Shown here one piece after another: positions 33,722-43,529 of a DNA stretch of 64,000 bases; the first letter of the stretch is position 1, and each line of letters opens with the position of its first letter. The translations under genes were made by a program, and so were the position numbers. A model generated the notes under the pieces. It did no database searches. It saw nothing but the letters and a program-made list of their open reading frames with translations, and was not told the DNA's origin. This stretch comes from Vagococcus carniphilus (GTDB taxonomy: Bacteria; Bacillota; Bacilli; Lactobacillales; Vagococcaceae), in NCBI RefSeq assembly GCF_014397115.1, contig NZ_CP060720.1, positions 2,558,001-2,622,000 on the forward strand, in the 5' to 3' direction.

Positions 33722-36700
33722 TTATTTCTTTCTTCTAAAAATCCAGGCACTTGATATCATTGCTAATGTCCCTGATAAAATCTCTACAACAAATGATTTT
33801 TCCCCAGTTTGTGGTAATTTATTAGCAGTTGAAGTTTTTACATAATGTAAATTATTAACTTGAGGATTCTTACTTATTGTAGGATTTGAATTTCTTTTTT
33901 CCTTTCCAATCTCTTTTGGTTTTTCCTGTATTTCAGGTTTACTTTTTTCTTCCGGATCTTCAGATATTTCAGGTTCGTTAGGCTCACCAGGTTTTTCTGG
34001 CTCTTCTGATTCTCCTGGAACTTCCGGTTTTTTTGGTGTCTCAGGACTTTCTTTTTGTTTAGGTTTTTCTGGTTCTGGTACTCTCTCAATATCTGTCAAT
34101 TCTTCTGGTTTAACAGGTTTCGTAATACCTTCTATACCACCAATTTCTATTGGATAAATGATATTTTCCGGTACTTTTATATCATCTTGATTTTTATCAA
34201 TTTCTTTTGGATCTATAAGTTGTTTAGGCAACTGAATTTCAACGGGTTGATTAGGCAGTTCATTTGGTGAAATTACTTGTTCACCACGATCGATTTCACC
34301 TGGTTTTTGAGGACTGACTGGTTCTACTAATTCATCCAATTCCCATTCGTTTTCAGCGATATCTCTAGAGTAAACAACATCTGAAACTTCTTCTGGTTTG
34401 ACTATTTCTTGTTTCTCTTGATCTATCTTCTCTGCTAATTCAGGTACGATAATCTCTTCTGGAGCAATTAATCTGTCACTATAAGAAGGTTCAACCGGCT
34501 TATCTGAAAGAGAAACCGGCGCAACATCAATAGTAATTTCTTGTACTAGTTGCGGTTCAACAATTTCTGGAGGTAAAATTGGTAATTCGGGTAAAATAAC
34601 TTCTTTTCCAATTGGTTGTTGTACTTCCAGTTTAATTCCATTTAAACCTTCTATATTTTGATAAACCACATCTGGAATCTCTAAATCATCTTCATCAAAA
34701 TAAGCATCCATATCAGAAATTGAAACATTAAAAAAGGTTTTACTTTTAAACATGTATTCTTGATAAATAATATCATTGAAATTAGCTGGTGCTCTCCCAG
34801 GTAGACTATTAGTCTCCATGGCACGTTTATGTTTTTCTAAAAATTTTTCCATTTCAATTCCACTTGCAGCTTCTTTTACATTATGATAAACCTCCATATT
34901 ATTTACTGTATTCTTTCTAATTTGAACATCAAAAGAATTGTTTCCTCCAGTATCTGGCATAATATTATCTGTTAAATACTCATTTAAATCTCTATAGGTG
35001 TTTTCAATAGCTCTATAACCATTCTCTAAGTCAAGATATTCCATTGGAAAAGTTTCATCAATCTCTTTCAGTCGATCTAATTGTCGATTAAATACATCAA
35101 CCTGACTTCTAAGTTCTTCTAAATTATTTTCAAGGGATGACGTATCTTGAGTTAATCGAAAGAATTCTCTTTCAACATCAACTTCGTGTTCCTCAAATTG
35201 TTTAATAATATTATTTACTTCTTCTTGAGGTATTGTATAAAATGGTTTCTTTCTATAATTATTATACAAGGTTTCTGGTCGTGTGCTTACTTCGTTCAAT
35301 GCGTTTACAGTCTCTAAAGATTCTCTATGAGTGATATCAACTTTAGTCACCATGAGCTGATTCAGCTCTTCTGCCTTTTCGCTTAATTCCTGATGGATCT
35401 CCATAATGACTTTATTATTATCATATACTTTTAACGCTTGAGTATACCAACTTGAGATTTCTTCAAAATAAATCCTCAAGCTATCTTTAGAGTATGAACT
35501 TGATAAAGCTTCTTTCGGCGAATTTTCAGCTTGGCTATTTGATTCGTTAAATTTATCTAAGGCTAGTTGATAGGTATCAATAGCACTTTCAATTTTTTCT
35601 TTCGCTGCTAAAGATTCAGTGTATAATTCTGTCCACTCTTTGACAAACTGATCTTTTTTAAGTGTCATATCTTTGGGTTCTTTGCTTTCTTCCACAGGGA
35701 ATTCTTTCGTTAATTTTGCTAATTGATTAATTGTTTCTAACTGACTTGAAATCTCTTGAGTTACTTCTCCGTAAGCTTCTAAAATTTTCTCTAATTCTTC
35801 TTCTACTCTTTTTTTCTCTTTTTTAGCTACTTCATAATCAGTTAATGCCTGATTATGTTCAGTGAGTACTTCCAGATAAGCTTCTTTTGTTTCCTCATAC
35901 ATTTTCTTAATATCTTTGTATTCTAATCTCAATTTAGATAATTCTTCTGAAATAGTTTCTACATCTTGATTAATAGCTTCACTTGATATTTTTAAATCGT
36001 TATATTTTTTTAAAGTATCATCATAAGCTACTTTTATTTTGTCATAATCTTGCTTCATTTTTTCATATCGGCTGTTGGCTTCATTATACTCGGACAGTAA
36101 ATTTTTATAATCATCAACTTGATTATTATAAACCGTTTCCATATTCTTATATTCTAAAAAAAGTTCATCGCATTTAATTTGAATCGTTTCATTTTTACCA
36201 TTAATGGTTTCTAACTTTTTACGCACACTATTATATTCATTAAGTGTGTTATGATAATTTTTTGTCACTACATCAAATTCAGATGAAACTTGTTCTTTTT
36301 CTTGCTTCAGATTTAGAGAATCAGTTTTCAATACTACAATCTGTTCTTCTAGTAAGGTTTTCTTTTCCTTTAAGTTCTTCTGACTAGCCATAGCAGACTG
36401 ATATTTTTCTGTTGTTTCATCATAAGTACTTTTTACTTTTTCATACTCACGCATCATCTCTTGACGTTCGCTAGTTGTTAAATCATAGTTGAGCTCTAAC
36501 TGATCATATACTTTTTTGAGTTTATCGTACTTTTGTTGCAACTCTTTTCTTTCATTACTTATTTGCTCATAGTTTTCTTTAAGAGGTTGATAGTCTGAAT
36601 TTAAAGAGTTAAACTCTGCCATTAATACTTCTCTTTCTTTCTTTAAACCATCTACTTCTTCTTTTGTTTCTTGATATAGCTTATCAACTGTTTCATATGA

Positions 36701-38341
36701 TTCTTCAGTTGTTGTGATAACAAGTTGACTCTCTTTAACAATAACTAATAATTGTTGATGATTTTCTTCCATCAATTTTGCTTCTTCTGCTAATTCAGAA
36801 AATTGGATGCTAGCCTCCACATATTGTTTTTTAGCTTGGTTGTATTTTTCAATTAAAGGTTGATACGTATCGTTGAAATAAATAAACTCTTGATTAATTT
36901 TATTCAACTCTTTTTGCGCATTATCTTGTTTAACCTTTTCCTGATTATATAAAATAGTTACTTGGTCGTATGCTGCCTTAACCTCGTTATACTTAATCAA
37001 TATTTCTTCATAAGCAGGTTGATCCGTTTTTTGGTACGTTTCAAGTTGCTTTTCATATTCAGAAAGTTGATTTAGGTAATTATTTTTATCTACCTCATAT
37101 TTTCCTAATGTTTGGTTTATATTTAACAAATTCTGATTATATTCTGTCAAACTATTCTGATAAGCAACTTTCTTCTCTTCATAAGGTTTCTTTTCTAGCT
37201 CATAATTATTTACTAGCACCTGATAACTAGCTACTTTTTCTTCATAAGTAGCTAGCCTAGATTCATAAGACTCTTTTTTTCCATTGTAGTCATTGATTTT
37301 TTCTTGAGCTGAGTTAACAATTACTTGTGTTTCTTCTAATGTTGTTTGATAAATATTTCTTTCTTTTTGATACTGCTCTAATTTTGCATTGTATTCTAAT
37401 ATTTGAGGGTCATATTTTGAAATTTTTTCTTCATAAATTTTAGCTTTTACCTGGTAATCATTTAACAAAGGTGATTGTGTACTCAGAAGTGATTCATAGG
37501 TTGCTAAATCAGCCTGATAAGTTGAAAGAATTTCTTGATATGTCGTTAACTGTTCTTGATACTGAGCAGCTTGTTCTGTCTGTTCTTTTAGTTTCAATTC
37601 ATAGGCTGATAAATTTTGTCCATATTTAGTTAAATCTTCTTTGTATTTATTACTAATTTCAAATTCATATAAGGTAATTTCGTTTTTTAATGTTTCTGAT
37701 TCTGACTCAAAACTAATTATCTCTTGATTAAAATCAGTTAATTTAGTATTATAACCTTCCATAATTTCATTATAATTTTCTTTTGCTATATTATAGTTAT
37801 CTAAAAGAACGTTGTAATCTGTAATAGCTTCTTTATAACTTTTAGAATCAACTTCGTAACCAGATATCATTTTTTTGTATTCAAATAACATTGACTCATA
37901 ATTAAATAACGTATTTTTATAATTATTTATTTTTTGTTCGTAATTTTTTAGTTTGGGTAATATCATAATCGATGCTTCATCAAAACTATTTTTACTCTCT
38001 TTGTTATATTTGTTCAATTCTTCTTGGTAAAGAGATAATTCCGATTCATAAGTCTCTTTCATTTTTTTATAATCTTTTTTGCTTTTTTCAAGATTAACTT
38101 TTTTTAATTCTAACTCTTTTATTTTATCCTCATAATCACTTTTTTTCTGATTATACTCAGATAATTTATCCATATAAATACTACTATCTAGCTGGTTTTT
38201 CCGACTATTTTGATGAACAAATGAATCAGTACGCGCTTTATTATACTTGAGAGGTTCTGTAAAAGCACTTACGGATGAGGTTCCCATGTTTACTAGCGTC
38301 ATTGTTACGATACTACCTGTCAACCAATTACTTTTCTTCAT
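33722..38341 (-). CDS. Giant LPXTG surface protein with tyrosine-heptad coiled coil
   Basis: The 1539-residue protein has a signal peptide ending near SVSA, a very long charged coiled-coil region (about 50-950), a further helical part to about 1230, a proline-rich wall-spanning part with PEKPxE-like repeats (about 1260-1490), and a sortase signal LPQTG at 1509 followed by a hydrophobic helix and RRKK. In the first 440 residues tyrosine recurs every seven residues over long stretches. It should be covalently attached to peptidoglycan and extend far from the cell; an adhesin or co-aggregation role is plausible but not shown. AAGGAGAA precedes the ATG. Confidence 0.85.
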   Translation of the reverse strand: MKKSNWLTGSIVTMTLVNMGTSSVSAFTEPLKYNKARTDSFVHQNSRKNQLDSSIYMDKLSEYNQKKSDYEDKIKELELKKVNLEKSKKDYKKMKETYESELSLYQEELNKYNKESKNSFDEASIMILPKLKNYEQKINNYKNTLFNYESMLFEYKKMISGYEVDSKSYKEAITDYNVLLDNYNIAKENYNEIMEGYNTKLTDFNQEIISFESESETLKNEITLYEFEISNKYKEDLTKYGQNLSAYELKLKEQTEQAAQYQEQLTTYQEILSTYQADLATYESLLSTQSPLLNDYQVKAKIYEEKISKYDPQILEYNAKLEQYQKERNIYQTTLEETQVIVNSAQEKINDYNGKKESYESRLATYEEKVASYQVLVNNYELEKKPYEEKKVAYQNSLTEYNQNLLNINQTLGKYEVDKNNYLNQLSEYEKQLETYQKTDQPAYEEILIKYNEVKAAYDQVTILYNQEKVKQDNAQKELNKINQEFIYFNDTYQPLIEKYNQAKKQYVEASIQFSELAEEAKLMEENHQQLLVIVKESQLVITTTEESYETVDKLYQETKEEVDGLKKEREVLMAEFNSLNSDYQPLKENYEQISNERKELQQKYDKLKKVYDQLELNYDLTTSERQEMMREYEKVKSTYDETTEKYQSAMASQKNLKEKKTLLEEQIVVLKTDSLNLKQEKEQVSSEFDVVTKNYHNTLNEYNSVRKKLETINGKNETIQIKCDELFLEYKNMETVYNNQVDDYKNLLSEYNEANSRYEKMKQDYDKIKVAYDDTLKKYNDLKISSEAINQDVETISEELSKLRLEYKDIKKMYEETKEAYLEVLTEHNQALTDYEVAKKEKKRVEEELEKILEAYGEVTQEISSQLETINQLAKLTKEFPVEESKEPKDMTLKKDQFVKEWTELYTESLAAKEKIESAIDTYQLALDKFNESNSQAENSPKEALSSSYSKDSLRIYFEEISSWYTQALKVYDNNKVIMEIHQELSEKAEELNQLMVTKVDITHRESLETVNALNEVSTRPETLYNNYRKKPFYTIPQEEVNNIIKQFEEHEVDVEREFFRLTQDTSSLENNLEELRSQVDVFNRQLDRLKEIDETFPMEYLDLENGYRAIENTYRDLNEYLTDNIMPDTGGNNSFDVQIRKNTVNNMEVYHNVKEAASGIEMEKFLEKHKRAMETNSLPGRAPANFNDIIYQEYMFKSKTFFNVSISDMDAYFDEDDLEIPDVVYQNIEGLNGIKLEVQQPIGKEVILPELPILPPEIVEPQLVQEITIDVAPVSLSDKPVEPSYSDRLIAPEEIIVPELAEKIDQEKQEIVKPEEVSDVVYSRDIAENEWELDELVEPVSPQKPGEIDRGEQVISPNELPNQPVEIQLPKQLIDPKEIDKNQDDIKVPENIIYPIEIGGIEGITKPVKPEELTDIERVPEPEKPKQKESPETPKKPEVPGESEEPEKPGEPNEPEISEDPEEKSKPEIQEKPKEIGKEKRNSNPTISKNPQVNNLHYVKTSTANKLPQTGEKSFVVEILSGTLAMISSAWIFRRKK

Positions 38342-38700
38342 AAACTATTCTCCTTATATTATAAATAAACGTTTATTTTATGAAATAATAACAAAATATT
38401 ATCTATTTACATAATACATTCATACTAACATAGATAGCGTTTTTTTAATAAACATATGATAACTAAATCATCTCAAAAAATAACTTATATCACATTTAAA
38501 ACTCTAGTAAGCTTAAATAAACATATTTAACGATATAAAGATATAAAAATAAAACAAAACAAATAATTAAATTTACAAAATAATATTTTTCGTATCATTA
38601 CGATATAAAACTCTATTATCTGTTAGCCAAAATAGCATAAAAAAACTACCTGTCAATTATTAATACAAAACAGGTAGTATACTTTATTATCTATTTAGTT
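38342..38700. other. AT-rich intergenic region upstream of the LPXTG gene
   Basis: This 359-base gap must hold the promoter of the surface-protein gene (minus strand) but I could not assign one with confidence, because the sequence is nearly all A and T. ACGATATAAA occurs twice (near 38533 and 38600). The right end holds the terminator of the VOC gene. I see no open frame worth reporting. Confidence 0.4.
38636..38678 (-). terminator. Terminator after VOC gene
   Basis: ACTACCTGT (38645) pairs perfectly with ACAGGTAGT (38670); on the minus strand a T run follows. Confidence 0.75.
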
Positions 38701-39105
38701 TTAAGGTTGAGCCATCCACATCGGTTCTAACGTATTTCCATCTAAATCTTGTACTTCTAATCCAAACATAAATTCCTCAGAAATACTAGTTTCAATTTTA
38801 TACACATTTCCACCATTTTCTGAAGCTACTTTTCCAAATTCTTTAACTGCTTCTGCACTTGTCATTGAAAAAGCAATCAACACGCTACTTGTTTTGGTAT
38901 TATCAGCAATCGTTCTATTCGGTGTAAAAAATTGATATCTATTATGCTCCAGCAACATCACAAAAAAATGTTCATCCCAAACCATACAACTTGTTTCTTC
39001 ATCTGAAAAATCTGGATTTAACGTAAAACCTAATGTTTCATAAAATACAGTTGATGCTTTTACATCTTTAACAGGAAAATTTACGAATACCATTGTCGAC
39101 ATCAT
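38701..39105 (-). CDS. VOC-superfamily (glyoxalase-like) protein
   Basis: The roughly 134-residue protein begins MVFVNFPVKDVKASTVFYETLGFTLN and ends with VQDLDGNTLEPMWM, the usual VOC pattern. Several ATG codons lie close together at the start; I use one with AAAGGA a few bases ahead, but 39111 is also possible. It lies downstream of a WYL regulator in the same direction, as part of a second VOC/WYL module. The function is unknown. Confidence 0.75.
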   Translation of the reverse strand: MMSTMVFVNFPVKDVKASTVFYETLGFTLNPDFSDEETSCMVWDEHFFVMLLEHNRYQFFTPNRTIADNTKTSSVLIAFSMTSAEAVKEFGKVASENGGNVYKIETSISEEFMFGLEVQDLDGNTLEPMWMAQP

Positions 39106-39200
39106 TATCATTCCTTTTTCATAAGATAATTTATTATAATTTAACTTATGATTTGTGTAAACAAAAAGACATTTTGAATTTCAAATGGTATAAGAAATAG

Positions 39201-40136
39201 TTAATCATAAGACTGTAATATTAATCTTAACTCACTCAGATAGGATTCTTTAAGTTCTTTAGGAGATAGGACTTCAACGTGTTTTCCTAAAGACACTAAA
39301 TACTGAACCATATAATCCAGATGTTCGTTGTTGTAGCTACCTACAATAAAAGAATCGTTATTTTCAATTACTAATCTCATATTTGGATAATGTCTTTTCA
39401 AAAAAAGTTCCTTACCATACGATGTCAACTTACATTTAAACTTGATATCAGGATATTCATTTTCATAAATAGTAAGAAATTGATTCATTTCATTTTTTGA
39501 ATATGGCTTATAGGATAAACTAGCTTTTTTAATCTCTTTCATATAGTCACATCGAAAAACTCCCCATCTCTCAGTGTCCATGTTAATTGCATTACAAAAC
39601 CAAAGTCCATTTCTATAAAACAAATCAAAAATTTGAAGAGTCATTTTTTGATTTGTAAATTGAGTATAAGTTAATGAAATCACTTTTCTATGAAGGATGG
39701 ATTCTAATAAATCTGTTAAATTATCTACTTTGTTTATGGGAGATACATGGTGGTAGCTAACTACTTCAAGTATTTTATTTACATTTATTTGCTGATTTTG
39801 CGGTAGAGTTTCAAATAATTTTTTTCTGATTTGTGGATAAGATTTATCAAAAGGGGTTGATGAAACAAGATCTAAAGCCTTAATCGCAAAAAAGATAGCT
39901 TGTATTTCAGCCTCACTAAAATAGATGGGTACCAATAGATTTTGTTGAAGTAATTGATAGCTTCCACCTCTGCCTTGTTCGGTATATAAAGCTAGTCCCA
40001 TGCTTTCAAGCTCCTGCACATCTCTGATAGCCGTTCTTTTTGAAATACCAAACTGTTCCATCAAATCTTTTAATTGAAATGAATTTTTCCCTTTGAGAAA
40101 AATCATTTCTTGGTTGAGCCTTTCAGATTTTTTCAT
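39201..40136 (-). CDS. YafY-type HTH/WYL-domain regulator
   Basis: The 311-residue protein has a winged HTH (FGISKRTAIRDVQELESMGLALY) and a WYL domain (FDLFYRNGLWFCNAINMD, WGVFRCDYMKEI). It is a paralogue of the regulator at 17721, with the same MKKSER start. It is divergent from the azoreductase-like gene, whose start lies 80 bases away, and upstream of the VOC gene, so either or both may be its targets. Confidence 0.85.
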   Translation of the reverse strand: MKKSERLNQEMIFLKGKNSFQLKDLMEQFGISKRTAIRDVQELESMGLALYTEQGRGGSYQLLQQNLLVPIYFSEAEIQAIFFAIKALDLVSSTPFDKSYPQIRKKLFETLPQNQQINVNKILEVVSYHHVSPINKVDNLTDLLESILHRKVISLTYTQFTNQKMTLQIFDLFYRNGLWFCNAINMDTERWGVFRCDYMKEIKKASLSYKPYSKNEMNQFLTIYENEYPDIKFKCKLTSYGKELFLKRHYPNMRLVIENNDSFIVGSYNNEHLDYMVQYLVSLGKHVEVLSPKELKESYLSELRLILQSYD

Positions 40137-40216
40137 ATTTATCCCTTCTTAAGGTGACAGGAATTGACACCCTTTTTTTATATAATCAATATATCAAATG
40201 AAAGAGGTGGCTGTAT

Positions 40217-40852
40217 ATGAAAACACTAATAATAAATGCACATCCTGATTATACAAATAAGAAACATTATTCAGTATTATTCCAAGAGAAGTTTTTATTT
40301 AATTTCAAAAAAAGATTTCCTGAAGAACTACCAACGATAATAAATTTGTACGAGGATGACATTCCAAGAATTGAACATGGACAACTTTTGAGTATATGGG
40401 ATAAGGAAGAAAAAAATGAAGAACTAAATTTTGAGGAAAAGAGATTAAAAGAAATTTCGTTAAATCTATTAAATCAATTTAAAAATCATCATCGTATCGT
40501 TTTAACAACTCCCTTACATAATTTTAATGTGACATCAAAAACTAAAGATTATATTGATAATCTTTTAATCGCAAGAGAGACATTCAAATACACAGAAGAT
40601 GGTTCTGTCGGACTAATGACTGATGACTACAAATTACTTACTATACAAGCAAGTGGTTCCATTTATACAAAAGAAGACAGATATAAATCCTTAGATATCA
40701 GTAGTTTATATATTAAGGGGATCTTTGAAGAAATAATGGGATTTTCGGCTGTTGAATTCCTTAGACTTGAAGGGACTGCTTTTCTACCAGAAGACCTCAT
40801 TATAAGTAATGGAGAGAAAGAGCTAAATCGATTAATGGATTCTTTTTATTAA
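40217..40852 (+). CDS. FMN-dependent NADH-azoreductase-like flavoprotein
   Basis: The 211-residue protein has the flavodoxin-like fold of the AzoR/NQO1 group: LIINAHPDYTNKKHYSVLF for the first beta strand and phosphate loop, IVLTTPLHNFNVTSKTKDYIDNL for the flavin-contact region, and LLTIQASGSIYT. Such enzymes reduce quinones or azo compounds with two electrons and help against electrophile stress. AAGAGGTGG precedes the ATG. The divergent WYL regulator is the probable controller. Confidence 0.8.
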   Translation: MKTLIINAHPDYTNKKHYSVLFQEKFLFNFKKRFPEELPTIINLYEDDIPRIEHGQLLSIWDKEEKNEELNFEEKRLKEISLNLLNQFKNHHRIVLTTPLHNFNVTSKTKDYIDNLLIARETFKYTEDGSVGLMTDDYKLLTIQASGSIYTKEDRYKSLDISSLYIKGIFEEIMGFSAVEFLRLEGTAFLPEDLIISNGEKELNRLMDSFY

Positions 40853-40858
40853 AATAAA

Positions 40859-40897
40859 AAAAAGACATTTAGTAGATAATCCACTAAATGTCTTTTT
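40859..40897. terminator. Bidirectional terminator
   Basis: AAAAAGACATTTAGT pairs perfectly with ACTAAATGTCTTTTT between the azoreductase-like gene and the convergent csp gene. Confidence 0.88.
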
Positions 40898-40911
40898 AAC
40901 TTTGAATTTAA

Positions 40912-41112
40912 TTATGCTTTTTCAATGTTAGTTGCTTGAAGTCCACGTTGTCCTTCTTCAACTTCGAAAGTCACTGCTTGACCTTCTTCTAAAGTTTTGA
41001 ATCCTTCACCTTGGATAGCAGAGAAGTGTGCAAAAACATCTTCACCGTTTTCTTGAGTGATAAAACCAAAACCTTTTTCAGCGTTAAACCATTTAACTGT
41101 TCCTTGTGCCAT
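40912..41112 (-). CDS. Cold-shock protein (CspA family)
   Basis: The 66-residue protein is a single cold-shock domain with both RNA-binding motifs: [17 protein letters not shown] (RNP1) and DVFAHFSAI (RNP2). It acts as an RNA chaperone. AGGAGG precedes the ATG. The roughly 190 bases upstream (to 41308) contain no gene and probably include a long leader, as is usual for csp genes, but I did not resolve a specific fold. Confidence 0.93.
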   Translation of the reverse strand: MAQGTVKWFNAEKGFGFITQENGEDVFAHFSAIQGEGFKTLEEGQAVTFEVEEGQRGLQATNIEKA

Positions 41113-41308
41113 GTTTGTTTCCTCCTATTCTTAAATTATTGCAATAAAAGTGATGCTAATAGGATTTAACTTAATGACCCCATAACGCTCAAATTACTAC
41201 TTTCTAAGTATAACAAGCTAAAGTAAACTAGTCAACACATTCATTTGAAAGTGATCATATTTTAAATAAATTAAAAAAATAAAAGTAACAGTGAATATAT
41301 TAATCTTC

Positions 41309-43504
41309 TCAATCTTGATAAGTTCGATTAAGTTTTTCTTCTGTTTTCAAATACTCTTTTTCAAGGGAATTGTACTTCGCTTCATCTTTTTTATCTATTT
41401 CCTTATTTTCAATTGAAATATCATCCATATCAATATCTGACATTTCTTCAAGTTTTGGAATAAGTTGATTAGTTTGCCCATCATTTATTAATCTTTCATT
41501 TCCAAATTTAAATTTCTTAGCCTCTCTACCTTCCATCATAACTTTAAAAGCACTATTCATTAAATAGACTCTTCCTTGGTTAGCCGTATTATGCGGATAA
41601 CTAGTCGGTGCGTAAGTGGCGTCAACATAAGAAGGACTGCCTATCCATGTGGCAATCGAAAGTTCTGGTGAAGCCATGGCTAAAAGTGCATCCGGTGATT
41701 TGTTTTTACTATCTGGAACAGAACTTTCAAAATTACTTAATCCTGATTTCATTACGTAAGTATCCTGCTTAAAACCTGTATATTTAGGTCCAGCATATGG
41801 CTCTGAACCACTTGCCCCTGTTGCTTCTTTCAACATACTAACCATCGTTTTAGCAGTTGACGAACTCATTGCTCGTTTACTTTCAGGCTCTGACAATTTA
41901 ATGTGCTCCGAACCTGTCTGAATGCTTTTAACAGTTGTCGGCTCTACTCTGACTCCATCATTTCCAAACGTACTAAATGCTGAAGATAAAGCTAGAACGT
42001 TTGTTGGGTAATTAATAGACTGTTCAGCCGTATAACTAGCTCCATTTGGATTATAAGAATTTAAGCCAAACGGTTCCATCATACTATTTTTTTGCTGGTC
42101 GTTTGTCATCTGAAAAGCCTCTACAGCTGCCGTATTAAGAGATAAACCTAATGCAAACGAAGCTGTTACATTGCCATAATTTTCATCTCCGTAATTTTTA
42201 ACTTTCCAATCACCAACAGTAAATGATGACCCATTTTGAATCGTACTTGGCGTAAGACCTGCATATTCGATGGCTGGTGCATAATCTAGTAATGGCTTAA
42301 TAGTCGAACCTGATGATCTTGTTGACGTATAAGGAATTAAAGGATTATCCGAGTTGGTGGCTAGTCCAATAATATGCCCAGTTTGAGAATCAATCACAGA
42401 AATAGCTGTCAAACTTTCTTTATGCTCAATATAACCATTTGGAAGTCTATCATCCTGTGGATATGTTCCCATGGTTATATTATGTAATTCTTTCAATTGA
42501 TTACCATCGGCATAAGTTTTCACTGTAATCGTCATGTTTTTAGGTAAATTCAACTGATTCAACTCATCTTTTACCTTAGAAACATATGCTTGATATTCCT
42601 TTGGTGTCCCTTTTTGTTTATAACTTTTTAAGGTAAATTCTTCCTTGTCACTATTAACAACTGCTACAGCTTTGTCATACATTTCCTCGCTAATCAGAGT
42701 ATTCTCTTTCATAATAGATAGAATGGTTTTAGTACGAGCCTTTCCACTCTTATTGAAATCTTGGATATAAACAGAAGGAGATTGACCCAGTCCGGCCATA
42801 AAGGCAACTTGAGCCACTTGATTTGGATCATTGGCATCGATTTTTGACATATCATTACCAAATAATTCAATTGATGCTGCTTTAACACCAACTGTATTAG
42901 GCGTTAGACGTAGTTCATTTAAGTAGGCCTTCAAAATATCATCTCGTTCATACTTTACAGCAAGTTTTCTAGCATCAATTAATTGGACAATTTTATCAGA
43001 TACCGAATTTTTATTATTTGTCCCAAACACCATAATTTTGACTAATTGCTGTTCAATTGTAGAACCACCTCTAGATACGACATCTTTTCCCATTTTTCTT
43101 TTTACTTGGGACATAGCTGCCCCCATTGTTCCTTTAATTGAATAACCTTTTGTTTTTCTTGTATAAAAAGTATTATCCTCAACGGCTAAAAGTGTGTCTA
43201 AATATAGCTCATCAATATTCCATTTTGGTTCATATTGGATAGGATCAAATTTAACTATCTCTGTATTTTTATCTAAAGGTTGATCATTTCTATCTAAAAT
43301 AATAAAAGATTGAGTAATCTTTTGATCAATATCTTGTATTTCAAGAAGAGAGCTATAGGGACTATATCGTTTGCTGATAATAAATCCACCAATTGATGCA
43401 GATAAGACAAGCAGCAGAGCTATCATACCTAGTATATGCCATACTAGTTGGCGACGTTTATTAGATTTTGAACGTTTCTTCTTTTTTTTCTTCTTATTAA
43501 ACAT
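41309..43504 (-). CDS. Class A penicillin-binding protein
   Basis: The 731-residue protein has a very basic cytoplasmic tail (MFNKKKKKKKRSKSNKRR), one membrane helix, a GT51 glycosyltransferase domain (AVEDNTFYTRKTKGYSIKG; GGSTIEQQLVKIMVFG) and a transpeptidase domain with SxxK as STIK (RSSGSTIKPLL), SxN as SLN and KTG as KSG (VMKSGLS). It makes and cross-links peptidoglycan. The acidic C-terminal tail after residue 680 has no recognised domain and no PASTA repeats. The PASTA protein gene lies 25 bases upstream in the same operon. Confidence 0.88.
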   Translation of the reverse strand: MFNKKKKKKKRSKSNKRRQLVWHILGMIALLLVLSASIGGFIISKRYSPYSSLLEIQDIDQKITQSFIILDRNDQPLDKNTEIVKFDPIQYEPKWNIDELYLDTLLAVEDNTFYTRKTKGYSIKGTMGAAMSQVKRKMGKDVVSRGGSTIEQQLVKIMVFGTNNKNSVSDKIVQLIDARKLAVKYERDDILKAYLNELRLTPNTVGVKAASIELFGNDMSKIDANDPNQVAQVAFMAGLGQSPSVYIQDFNKSGKARTKTILSIMKENTLISEEMYDKAVAVVNSDKEEFTLKSYKQKGTPKEYQAYVSKVKDELNQLNLPKNMTITVKTYADGNQLKELHNITMGTYPQDDRLPNGYIEHKESLTAISVIDSQTGHIIGLATNSDNPLIPYTSTRSSGSTIKPLLDYAPAIEYAGLTPSTIQNGSSFTVGDWKVKNYGDENYGNVTASFALGLSLNTAAVEAFQMTNDQQKNSMMEPFGLNSYNPNGASYTAEQSINYPTNVLALSSAFSTFGNDGVRVEPTTVKSIQTGSEHIKLSEPESKRAMSSSTAKTMVSMLKEATGASGSEPYAGPKYTGFKQDTYVMKSGLSNFESSVPDSKNKSPDALLAMASPELSIATWIGSPSYVDATYAPTSYPHNTANQGRVYLMNSAFKVMMEGREAKKFKFGNERLINDGQTNQLIPKLEEMSDIDMDDISIENKEIDKKDEAKYNSLEKEYLKTEEKLNRTYQD

Positions 43505-43529
43505 CTGAAAACTCCTTTTCTTCTAATTT

